From Zygnema cylindricum (lineage: Eukaryota; Streptophyta; Zygnematophyceae; Zygnematales; Zygnemataceae), in contig JBBHKE010002952.1 of NCBI GenBank assembly GCA_037447655.1, positions 253,591 through 315,590 of the forward strand: 62,000 nt of DNA. Direction: 5' to 3'. The stretch's first letter is position 1. Every line of letters starts with the position of its first letter. Positions 46,618 through 55,774 of this stretch are shown one piece after another. The position numbers and the translations under genes were made by a program. The notes beneath the pieces were generated by a model. It made no database searches. It was not told where the DNA came from and was given only the letters and a program-made list of their open reading frames with translations.

Positions 46618-47762
46618 TGTTTTTTTCTTCTCTTAAAACATCATTTCTCCGTACACACATGTCGGATTATGGATCTGACGATTTCCATTGAAAGGTAAGA
46701 TTCTCAACTTACGATTGACGGCATAGAGGTTTCATTCGTACGGATTTTCAATTTTTTTTACGAAAATGCGTGTATTTTTTTAGTTTTTTAACTATTCGTA
46801 AAATCCGTATACTTTTCGTGTACGGAAAATATGTACAGATGTAATGTACGAAATTTTCAAAAAAATGTTTAAAGTACATCGTGGATCGCTATTAGAGCTA
46901 AGAAACTGATACACATTCCCATGTTTTTCGGATAGCCGCGATAGCCTGCGTTCACATATTCGACGCCTGAACATGTGAGAACAGGTTTTCGCGATTTTAC
47001 CTCGTCTTTATGACTTGGAATCAAGTTTGCGTATGATTTTCCATGCGACGCACTCAATTTCCACTGTCGACACCCTTATATGCCACTTATTCTGTACGTA
47101 TTTACAAATGAATTACAAGCTTTAGTACGGACTAACACATTTCGTACACTACATTATTTAAAAATATTCGAAAACAGTAACTAAATCTATTTAAACAGTA
47201 CCAATATTAACGAAAAAAAAGTCTAAAAAAAAAAATTGATTAACTGCAATTTTTTTACGTACATGCGCGTGACGAGCAATGAAAAAAATAGCGAGTATTC
47301 AGCCTCGTGCTAAAAAATTCCAACTCATGTGGCGCCTGCATGGACGTTTTTCCTTTTTAATCAGATTGATACTTCAACTAAAATCAATTTGCTAGATGAC
47401 TTATGATAACAAAATTTGTTGAACTTGTTCGCGTGCCCGTGGCTTGAAAACTTGAAACCGCCAAAATGATATTTTCTCGTTGGGGACTGAATTTTTGAGT
47501 AAAACGACAAAAAAACACCTGTAGTTTAATACATGAGCACATACCCAAAGTTGTGGTAATATTTATGATTTAATGTTTCTATTTTTTATTTTATTACGAA
47601 GTCAAATCCGGTCAACGCATTTAAAAAAAATGGAATTTTGTAAAGTGCGCATATTCATTCTTTTTCATGCGTTTCATGCGTGCGTATACTACGAGTGGAG
47701 CCTCTATGATTGGCGGTCTTAAACTGAAAATTGTACAAATGTGTACGGGAAAAATATGTTAG
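46618..47762. mobile_element. Truncated Tc1-like foldback MITE with an insertion
   Basis: The left half (46612-46721: TTAAAACATCATTTCTCCGT, then GGTAAGATTCTCAACTTACG) and the right half (47709-47757: TTGGCGGTCTTAAACTG, GTGTACGGGAAAAATATGTT) match 11900-12060 when joined. Both outer termini are lost to neighbouring AGGG-family elements. The halves are separated by the element at 46722-47708. Confidence 0.75.
46722..47708. mobile_element. hAT-like element, CATAGAGG termini
   Basis: CATAGAGGTTTCATTCGTA at the left and the mirrored right end (CATAGAGGCTCCACTCGTA when reversed) match at 16 of 19 positions. ATTGACGG (46714-46721) and ATTGGCGG (47709-47716) form an 8-bp target duplication with one mismatch. 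Removing 987 bp plus one repeat restores the host MITE. No transposase frame was found. Confidence 0.88.
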
Positions 47763-48295
47763 GGCACTTTCTCATGTAACCGAAACTTTAGTCCTGTAAT
47801 TTTGTTTCTAGGGAAGATTCTCCGTACTACTTTCATAGCATTCCTATGTAAAGAAATGAAATCGTTACTTTAGATTATGACAAATGTAAACAGTGGTGTA
47901 ATTTGTGACGGTTGTAGACGACCACAAAACTCGCCATAATTGATGGCGTTTACAAAACAGCGACGGTTATAGACGTCTAGCTACTTTTGACATTGTAGAT
48001 GTTTAAGGTTTGTGACATTTTGATGTCACGCTCAAATTATGACAATGTCGACGTCACGAATTTTAAAACTTTCCGCCATGGTTTCCCGATTTTGTTTTTT
48101 AGTCTTTTTTCACTCTATTTGCCATCAAAATAAGCCCGAAGATAGTCAAAAGAAAACCTTTTTAGAGATCTTTCATTTGAGGCCATTGTTGACGTTTTTC
48201 ATTGTAAGAATTGTGATATAGAAGCGGTAGTGGGAGAGGTAGAGAGCGAGAGGCGCTTTCACGAATTTCGCTTTTGTCATGCCGCATCGTATCGG
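47763..48295. mobile_element. AGGG-family element, reverse orientation
   Basis: It begins TTAGGGCACTTTCTCATGTA and ACCGAAACTTTAG, the mirror of the right ends at 34800 and 46595. It runs through GGTTTCCCGATTTTG and AAGATCTCTTTCATTT-like sequence to the GAGAG block at 48235. Its far end is replaced by the minisatellite. Confidence 0.6.
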
Positions 48296-48470
48296 TGGCT
48301 AGCACGCATGATATTTTGCACGCTTGCACGATATTGGGCTGGCACGCACGATATGTGGCACGCTTGCAAGATTTTTGGCACGCGCGCACGATTATTTGAC
48401 GCGCGCGCACGGTATTTTGCATGCACGTACGATGTCTTGCATGCACACCGATTTCTTGCACGCACGCTTA
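48296..48470. repeat. Minisatellite of about 20 bp, rich in alternating purine-pyrimidine
   Basis: About nine units begin GCACGC or GCATGC followed by GATATTTT-like sequence. Stretches such as GCACGCGCGCACG and GACGCGCGCGCACG alternate purine and pyrimidine and could adopt Z-DNA. The open frames across the array are a consequence of the unit length. Confidence 0.8.
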
Positions 48471-48679
48471 GTTTGGTTCGTGATATCGTAGATTTATCTA
48501 TTTGGGACGTGTACGCGATTCGCTTGCACGTTTCGTTTGAACGTGTACTAATTTCGTGCGATATGTTTCGTTTCGTGCGTAGGTACGTGATTTCGAAGTA
48601 TGGACGTGGAATTGATGTATGTTTTTAAAATGAGTGTATTAACAACATACCACTTGTAGGTTTGGGAACTAGGTACAAG

Positions 48680-50253
48680 CATAGTTCAAAAGTAGGTGAC
48701 CGTACGCCCATACAATATGCCTATTGTACGCAAAACATACAATATGCCCTTAAGACCCATATTGTATTGGCCGCAAAATGAAATAAAATAGGAGCAGGGT
48801 TGAGTTGCACATCGATCGATAGAGAATTAAACGACATGTCTAAATTTTTAAAAAAAATCGGACAAAAAAAATATTTCTGTGAGTTTTGAGGGACTTTTTA
48901 TTTAAAGCGTCAGATTTGGACGATCGGACGGTCGCTGATCAAAGTAGGCGATTTGAAAATATCACATGAAAAGCCCATAACACAACTTACGAAAGGACAA
49001 TCTGTCATATTAGCGTCTGCAATTTTGAGGGCCACACTAAATAAAGCCTCAATTGACCAACCAGGCAGTATGGGACGATAAAAAAACAAAAAAATACCAC
49101 ACTGCCTGAAAAATTACCAAAACCTACGGACCAACCCCGTTGGTGGCTCTTCCCCCAGAATGTCATCCTACGCCGTGTCAGCTCGCTAAAAAATTTCGTC
49201 CGGCGGCGTGCGCTCTACTTTGACCTTACGTCAGATTCGGACGTTCGTACAGGAGTGTGCACGACGCACACACATACAGTATGCCTACGTTGCGCGAGTT
49301 TTGTGCCCCTACCAAAGGCCTACCATAAAAAACAGTGTTGTGTATCGGTAAGGATTTGTCGATAACCGATATGGGCCTTTTTTCGGGTAAACGATAATCG
49401 ATATATTGGTACGATATATCGACATCGGTATTATCGCCGATAAGTAGCCGATAATATCAGGTACTTATCGGCGATAATGCCGATAACGATAATTATCGGC
49501 GATAACTGTACGGACCGTATAGATAAATGTACGGTATGTACACTCAACTGTACGTCTTATTCTCCGGACGTGTACAAGCATAGAAAGTACCGTAGCCGCC
49601 ATGAAATCTGTACGATTTTGATACGGATCCAATAAAAACGATGTACCTTTCACATCCGACGCCATGGCTTTGTCCCTTAATTTCTTGAGATCCACTGAGG
49701 ACCTGCCACGTGTCAATCTGTCGGCTTTTTCGGCAAAAGCTGCCAAAAGAGCCATTCCGGGATGCCGACGCTCACGTTGGCCCGTCCGCTCGTGTTTTCT
49801 CATTCCAAGTCGTCCGTTCGATTCCGGCGGCGCGCAGAATGTTATTTTGCGTCCGTTGTATTTTTGTGTCCGCCGTCCTTTTCCAGTTCCATGTTCACCA
49901 GTTTTGTAGTAAACTTCCGTACGACGCCGTAAAATTTTTGTTCAGTTAACCGGCCAACGTTTATGTGCCGCGTTCGCCGTAATAAATTGCAGTTAAACCG
50001 TAACGGAACAAATTTCTATACGTGGCATGCCACGCTATATAAAATCAATAAAATAATACAGTATGTTATAAAGTACTAATGTATGCATACTATATATTTT
50101 TTAAGTTATCGCCGATATGGAATTTGTTGGTCCCAGACCGATATATCGGAACCTCTGACCGTTCGATAACCGATAACTATCGGTATCGGTGTTATCGCGA
50201 TAAGTTTTTTACCGATACACAACACTAATAAAAAAGCCTACTTTTGAACTATG
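48680..50253. mobile_element. hAT-like MITE, CATAGTTC family, interrupted
   Basis: The ends CATAGTTCAAAAGTAGG and CCTACTTTTGAACTATG enclose it, and GGTACAAG flanks both sides (48672-48679 and 50254-50261). Another element (49333-50227) splits it near its right end. About 110 bp at 49000-49110 has no match in the other family members. Confidence 0.92.
49333..50227. mobile_element. hAT-like MITE, CAGTGTTGTGTATCGG family
   Basis: CAGTGTTGTGTATCGGTAA and TTACCGATACACAACACTA are mirrored except for the outermost base. ATAAAAAA flanks both sides (49325-49332 and 50228-50235), a perfect 8-bp duplication. The interior is full of CGATA and TATCG words. An open frame of 112 codons on the minus strand at 49465-49803 and two short plus frames show no transposase motif. 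Confidence 0.93.
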
Positions 50254-50331
50254 GGTACAAGACACATCAGTTCGCTACAAAGGAGGTTTTGCGTAGTCAT
50301 TCAACACAACCCGTTGAAGGGTTGAAAAAAG

Positions 50332-52753
50332 TAGTGTTGTGTATCGGTAAGGATTTGCCGATAACCGATATGGGCTTTTTTTCGGGTTGCCGATTATTGA
50401 CATATTGGTAGGATATATCGCTATCGGTGATATCGCCGATAATTAACCGATATTATCAGTTGTTTATCGGCGATAACACCGATATCGATAACTATCGGCG
50501 ATAGCTGTACGGACCGTACAGATAAATGAACGGCCAGTACACTCAACTCTACGTGTTATTCCCCGGACGCGCCGCGGACCCCCTTCCCTCCGATTTCGAT
50601 AAAAAATCGCGATATTTCCTTGATTATTTCTAATTTAAGGGGGCTTTACTTGGGTTCCACGCTCCCATACCCGTCCAGAATGTCCTTTTGACTGTTATTT
50701 TTTTTTGCAAGGTTAGTTACGCCCTCATATCACTTCCATTGTTTGTCTATATTGGTTTTTTACTTTAATGCATTTTCAGTCCATTATAGAGACGATCCGC
50801 AATAAGGTCGGGCAAAATAAATACATAAGCTGAAATTTGGACTGATATAAAAACAGGATTTCAGCCCTGAGATTCAATGCAACACAAACTTTTAGCATTG
50901 GATTTGAGAACAGAAATTAAGAATTATAATTTGGCTTAAATTATAGCACTAAATCTTAGAAATTAAATTTAGTGCAACACTGAATTTAAGCACGACTTAA
51001 ATCATTATATTTAGTGCGATATGATATTTTAAAGCACTGAATTTTATCACCATAATTAAGCATTGAATTTCAATGTAGGAATGGATCGTGCACTAACAAT
51101 GGATTTCGACATTGAATTTCATTGCCGCACTAAACTTGAAATTTAATACGTTTTGCAGCAGTAAATGTAAGCACTGAAATTCAGCACTGAAATTCGGCTC
51201 AACACTAAATTTTAGTGCAGTACTGTATTGCAGCGATAGGTTTACAATACAGCGATAGGTTTACCCTCTGGAAGTTAGCACTGTATTTTAGTGTACCACT
51301 GAATTTGCGCACTAGGTTTTTGCACTGGACATCAGCATTTAAATTTAGTGCAGCACTGGATTTTAGTTCTAAAATTTAGTACTGTAATTCAACTCTGAAT
51401 TCGAGCACCAAACTTTAGAATCTTCAATCCTAGATTTCAGCACAGAATTTTAGAAGATGCTTTTAGCACTGGAATCCAGTGCAGCAAAGTCTTTTAACAC
51501 TGAAAAGGTTTCAACACTAAATGTGAGCACTGAAATTCAGCACTATATTTGCGCACTGAGTTTTAGCACTGTATTTTAGCACTCGGCACTTTACCACTGA
51601 AATTTAACACTGAAGTTTTGTCGTGAGATTTAGCACTGAACTTCTCTAATTCTATACTGAATTCCACAACTGAATTTCAGCACAGCACTAAATTTCGACA
51701 CTGAATCTTTGCACTTGATTTCAGCTCTAAAATTTAGTGCGCACCGTTTTCTAGGTCTGAATTTGAGTGCTGAACGGTTCAGCACTAAATTTAAGCACTT
51801 TATTGATTATAAATTACTTTACTAATTTTATAAATATTAATTACTTTATTCATTATTAATTACTTTATTACTTAAGCGCTGAATATGAGCACTGAAATTC
51901 ATCATAGCACCCAGCACTGAACTTTTCCACCGAAATTCAACACACTATTTTAGTGTAGCACTGGTTTGGCGGTGCATTTTAGCAATGAAATTTAGTGCGA
52001 CACTTACCACTCAGATTCAAAACTAAATTTTAGTGTAGGGATTCTAGCACAGGAGTTACTATCATGGAAATTTAGTGCACACTGAATTCTAGCACTGGAA
52101 TTTACCGGAAAAATCCGACACTATAACTCAACACTAAATTCCGAATTCAAAATTTTGAATCACATCTAACTCTTCACCAAAAATTATTTGTGTCCCATCC
52201 TCCTCTCCTCCTAAAATGTTGCTTTCTTTTTCCTGATAATCCATCAGAATGAATAAATAAATATTTTTACTATTTTATAAAAAACTAATATTTCCTCAAA
52301 TAAGTGCTCCTGAATTTTCAAAAGATGGTGGCAGTAGGTTGCAGTAGTCTGACAGATGTGTTCCTCTGCTCTGTTCGTCTGTTTTTCGAAAAAGTTTGAT
52401 TTAAAAAGTTACAATGTAATTTAATTTTTTCGTTTCGCTACTATAGTTTTAGAACTAAAAAGTATTGTTTTAAATTTGTCGACGTTTATGTGCTGCGCTG
52501 TCCGTAATAAATTTCAGTTAAACAGATACGGAACAGATTCATTATACGTGGCATGCCACGTTTTATAAAGTCAATAATATAATACAGTATGTTATATAAT
52601 ACTATTGTATGCATACTATATTCTTTTAAAGTTATCGCCGATATGGAATTTGTTGGTCGCTGACCGATATATCGGGACCTCTGACCGTTCGATAGCCTAT
52701 AACTATCGGTATCGGTGTTATCGCGATAAATTTTTTACCGATACACAACACTA
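50332..52753. mobile_element. hAT-like element, TAGTGTTGTGTATCGG family, 2.4 kb with repeat cargo
   Basis: The ends TAGTGTTGTGTATCGGTAAG and TTACCGATACACAACACTA are mirrored and GAAAAAAG flanks both sides (50324-50331 and 52754-52761). The outer 230 bp on the left and about 270 bp on the right match 49333-50227. Between them lies unrelated sequence, including the GCACTGAAATTT repeat region. It carries no transposase, so the cargo was acquired by a non-autonomous element. Confidence 0.92.
50870..52170. repeat. Degenerate (AGCACTGAAATTT)n satellite-like region
   Basis: Words such as AGCACTGAAATTCAGCACTG, TTTAGCACTGTATTTTAGC and their reverse TTTAGTGCAGCACTG recur dozens of times across 1.3 kb at spacings of roughly 12-24 bases. 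Both orientations occur, so short hairpins such as CACTAAATTTAGTG are frequent. The units are too diverged and irregular for a recent tandem array. It does not code for protein. Confidence 0.85.
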
Positions 52754-52761
52754 GAAAAAAG

Positions 52762-53259
52762 GTACAATAATTTATGGTGGATGGGCACATAAATATCGTT
52801 TGCGTGATCTTGAAGCATGCAAGAACTTGATAATTTCAATCGGTAACCAAGCTACATTGCATCCTTTTTACTTCTTTCTCGCTCCTTAGGGGAACCTCAA
52901 GAAGGTAACATTTTGTTAGAAATGAAAAGAGGAGTCGATACTAACCACTATTGCTAAAGTCCTAGGTTAAACATGTCTTATTGAAGGGTCGTGTGATGGG
53001 TGATGAGACAAATCATACGAACCACCAGTGGTCATTACCACGCCTAGCTCTTTGGGATGTTCGTAACTTGAAAAAAAAGGCATAATATATGCCAAACATA
53101 TACTCGTTGAGTTGGAGAAGCATTTCATGATTATTTTTCTCCTCATCAGTTTGGAGTGGCCACTCGGGGAGGTTGCGAGGCCGTGGTCCAGGAGATTCAG
53201 ACTTTGTTGGATGTACATCTGGATTTGTTGGTCTTTCTAATGTTTCCAACGCCTTCAAT
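52762..53259. other. Intergenic stretch, nothing recognised
   Basis: Short minus-strand frames at 52967-53279 have no known motif. The non-LTR element relic starts near the right border. Confidence 0.4.
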
Positions 53260-54715
53260 CCGGTGGATTGAATCATCATTTTTTCAGAGCTTATGGCTGC
53301 CCGTTCTCTGATTGTCCAATTATTCCTTTTTGTGAGAGCTTTTTATTCTTTGACAACAACCTCTCTATCTCTGCTGACGGTGATCTCGTTCCTTTCTCCT
53401 CTGCGACCGGCACTTGCCTCTTGGAGGACCTTTGTTTGCCCTTGCCCTTACCGGGCCCTCCGTGCTTCCGCTGCCGCTTTCCCTTTTTGCCTTTTCCTTT
53501 TGGCTGCAGATTATACGCATATTATTGGCCCTATGGAACCATGTCGTGTCGACGTATAATTTTTTCAGGGATCGTTTGGTTGAACTCAACCTTTTTGACC
53601 AACCCTCCAAGTGTGTTATTTGAATCCCTCAATGATATTCCACTTTCTTTTATTCCCCCCTTTAGTTTTCAATCTCCTCCTCTTTCCGATGTCATTTGTG
53701 TGTTGGGTTGCCCTCTTGCTTCGGATACTTTTGTGACTCAATTCCTTGAAGTTGCTCTTCAGACAGATTTTTCCCACGTGGACGACCTTCCTACTCTGTT
53801 GACTAGGCGTTTCGCCAACCGCCTCTTACCTTACTCGTACTTCCACTCCCACTGCGACGTTTGTCACCTCTCTCTCAGCCTTTGATGACCGCCTCATGGT
53901 CGTGGGGCATTTGAGTCAAGGCCTTTGGCCGTATTTTGGCGTCCCTCCTTGTCTAAAGATTGGGTTTATTTTCGACTTCTGTTGCTCCCGCTGCCTATTT
54001 GGGAAGTTGGTGCCCTATTGCCTCCACTCTTGTTTCTCACTTCTTGGTTGGGGACACCCTCTGTTCTTGCCACCATGGTCCCTCGGGTTTCGGACGGTAT
54101 GTTCGCCAACGAAAGAGAAAATGAGAAAAAAAAATGAAGAGAGTAAAAGAGAGAGAGAGAGTTAGAGAGAAATAAATAAAAACAGGAAAGTGGGGACAAG
54201 AAAGAGAAAGAGAGAGGAAAAAAGAGAAATAAAAGAGATCAAGAGGCCTCCCTCATCCTCCTTTACTTGGCTCTCTAGTTTGCTCGTGTGGTCGTGTCTT
54301 GGAGCCTGATGGCATACATTTGCGTCGTTGCTCTCATGGGGCAAATTTGATCCAGGCGCACGACACTATTCGCGACGCCATTGCCCTATCGCTTCGGAGG
54401 GGGGCATTTCTGTGCGTCAGAAGGTTTCTCATATATTTCCCTCACGTCAGATCGATGTTGTTTTGCTCGATGGTGCCCGTCGCATCTTCGGTGACATTGT
54501 TTTGGCGAACCCTTCTTCGGATACAGTCGTTGGTCAAGCAGCTCGACATGTTGGGGTGGCCGCCCGTGATGCCGCTAAGGCGAAGGAGCGTGATTATGCA
54601 CACCAAAACCCTATGGATGACTTTATTCCAATGGCGGTTGAGATCTTTGATTGGTTGGGTGTTGCGTTGGACGAGTTTCTCCGTACTTGTGGCTGGCGCT
54701 TACTCGAGTGACGGG
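53260..54715 (+). pseudogene. Non-LTR retrotransposon relic: RT end, zinc knuckle, nuclease-like tail
   Basis: Fragments in shifting frames follow the order seen at the C-terminus of site-specific or related non-LTR polyproteins. 53660-53830 has VLGCPLASDTFVTQFLEVAL, like the VLGxPIGS segment of RT. At about 54283, CSCGRVLEPDGIHLRRC then HDTIRDAIALS forms a zinc knuckle with the following RHDxIRD-type motif. From about 54400, RQIDVVLLDGARRIFGDIVL and QAARHVGVAARDAAKAKER resemble the restriction-like nuclease core, ending with WLGVALDEFLRTCGW. At least two frameshifts and a purine-rich simple repeat (54110-54240) break it. Family naming is by motif recall. Confidence 0.6.
54110..54240. repeat. 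Purine simple repeat
   Basis: GAGAGAGA and GAAAAAA-type sequence of about 130 bases interrupts the non-LTR relic between its RT and zinc-knuckle parts. Confidence 0.8.
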
Positions 54716-55139
54716 GACTTGGGAGCCCTCGTGCTTCGGTCCTTACTTTTTTTTATGGTCAACATTTATCTGTGGCTTTACAGCGAGTGCAAGCTTCTAT
54801 TCTCCTTCTATCGGCTATTGTGGTTATGGATCGCCGACGTGTTCCAAAACTCCCTCAATGTGGGCTTGGGGGACTTGCGAGGTTTCTTTTCGTAGATATT
54901 TAATCGTGTTGGGGTTGGGGTTGTAGTGGTTGTTTAAGTGAGTTGCTGTGTTTTTCTTTTTGGGTTTGAGTGCTTTTGTTTTACTCGCCATTTCTATGTG
55001 TTCACGCTGCTTTTCTTTGTTTTATTTTGCCTTGGTCATAGTTTTTCACTTTTGGCCATGCCACTCCTTTTGTACCCCGAGACTCAGATGGTTTACCGTC
55101 GCTCTTTTAAATTCAATCTGCTTGGATTATGAGGCATAT
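54716..55139. other. Probable 3' end of the non-LTR relic, no gene seen
   Basis: T-rich sequence follows the nuclease-like tail. Short plus-strand frames are hydrophobic by base composition and carry no motif. Confidence 0.35.
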
Positions 55140-55470
55140 AGAGGTAAATGGAGGGCATCGGGAGCCGATTTGTAAGCAAAGGCAAATGGAGGCAGACGAA
55201 GGCAAACGGACGCAAACCAAGGCAATAAAGACAAACGTAAGCAAGCGATGGCAAAGGGAGGCAAATGAAGCCAAACAGAGGCAAATGAAGCTAAACGGAG
55301 GCAAATGGAGGCAAATGGAGGCAAAGGGGAAGCAAACGGCTGCAAACGAAGGCAAACGGAGCTAAAATGTCCATGTTCAATGTTGATGTTGATGTTCAAT
55401 GTTCATGTTCATGTTATTTATATTTATGTTGTGCTTATAATTATGTCTATGCTTATGTTTATGTTTATGA
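55140..55470. repeat. GGAGGCAAATG minisatellite and ATGTTC repeat
   Basis: Units of GGAGGCAAATG or AAGGCAAACG of about 12-14 bases fill 55140-55365. From 55372 a six-base repeat of ATGTTC, ATGTTG and ATGTTT type continues to about 55470. Frames through both arrays are artefacts of the unit length. Confidence 0.85.
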
Positions 55471-55774
55471 AGGATCTCATTGGCGAAGGCAACTGTCATT
55501 TAGAGAAGCCAAATTTTTTAAGAGACCCTTTTTGCCACAATAAAATCCCAAAAAAACAATCCTTTGAAAGTTTCTTTGCGAACCATCAAAAAATTAGGGA
55601 ACCAACTAAAAATCTTAAAATACAGCTGCTTGCGTGTCCTTCCCGGCACTGGCATTTAGTTTCAAAAAGAATTTCCCTAGTCCAACAACAAATCTATTGA
55701 CCGTACCATTAAATCTTTTCCATCCTCCATTTCCTTCCATCTGACTTTTCCCATTTCGTCTTTACATACGTTTC
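55471..55774. other. Intergenic 3' flank of the large minus-strand gene
   Basis: About 300 bases with no convincing frame lie between the minisatellites and the TGA of the minus-strand gene at 55775-55777. Confidence 0.4.

Noticed and set aside
48162-48628. Cys/Arg-rich frames over the GCACGC minisatellite
   Set aside because: The unit length of about 20-21 bases keeps frames open by chance, and the surrounding sequence is a DNA-element relic.
49465-49949. Host gene or transposase in the 49333-50227 element
   Set aside because: Overlapping frames on both strands, under 115 codons, with no DDE or BED-type motif.
50870-52170. Possible CRISPR-like array
   Set aside because: The repeat words are short, variable, in both orientations and irregularly spaced, with no distinct spacers, in a eukaryotic setting.
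55093-55399. Several overlapping frames over the GGAGGCAAATG array
   Set aside because: Periodic translations of a minisatellite on both strands without a start context or a conserved partner.
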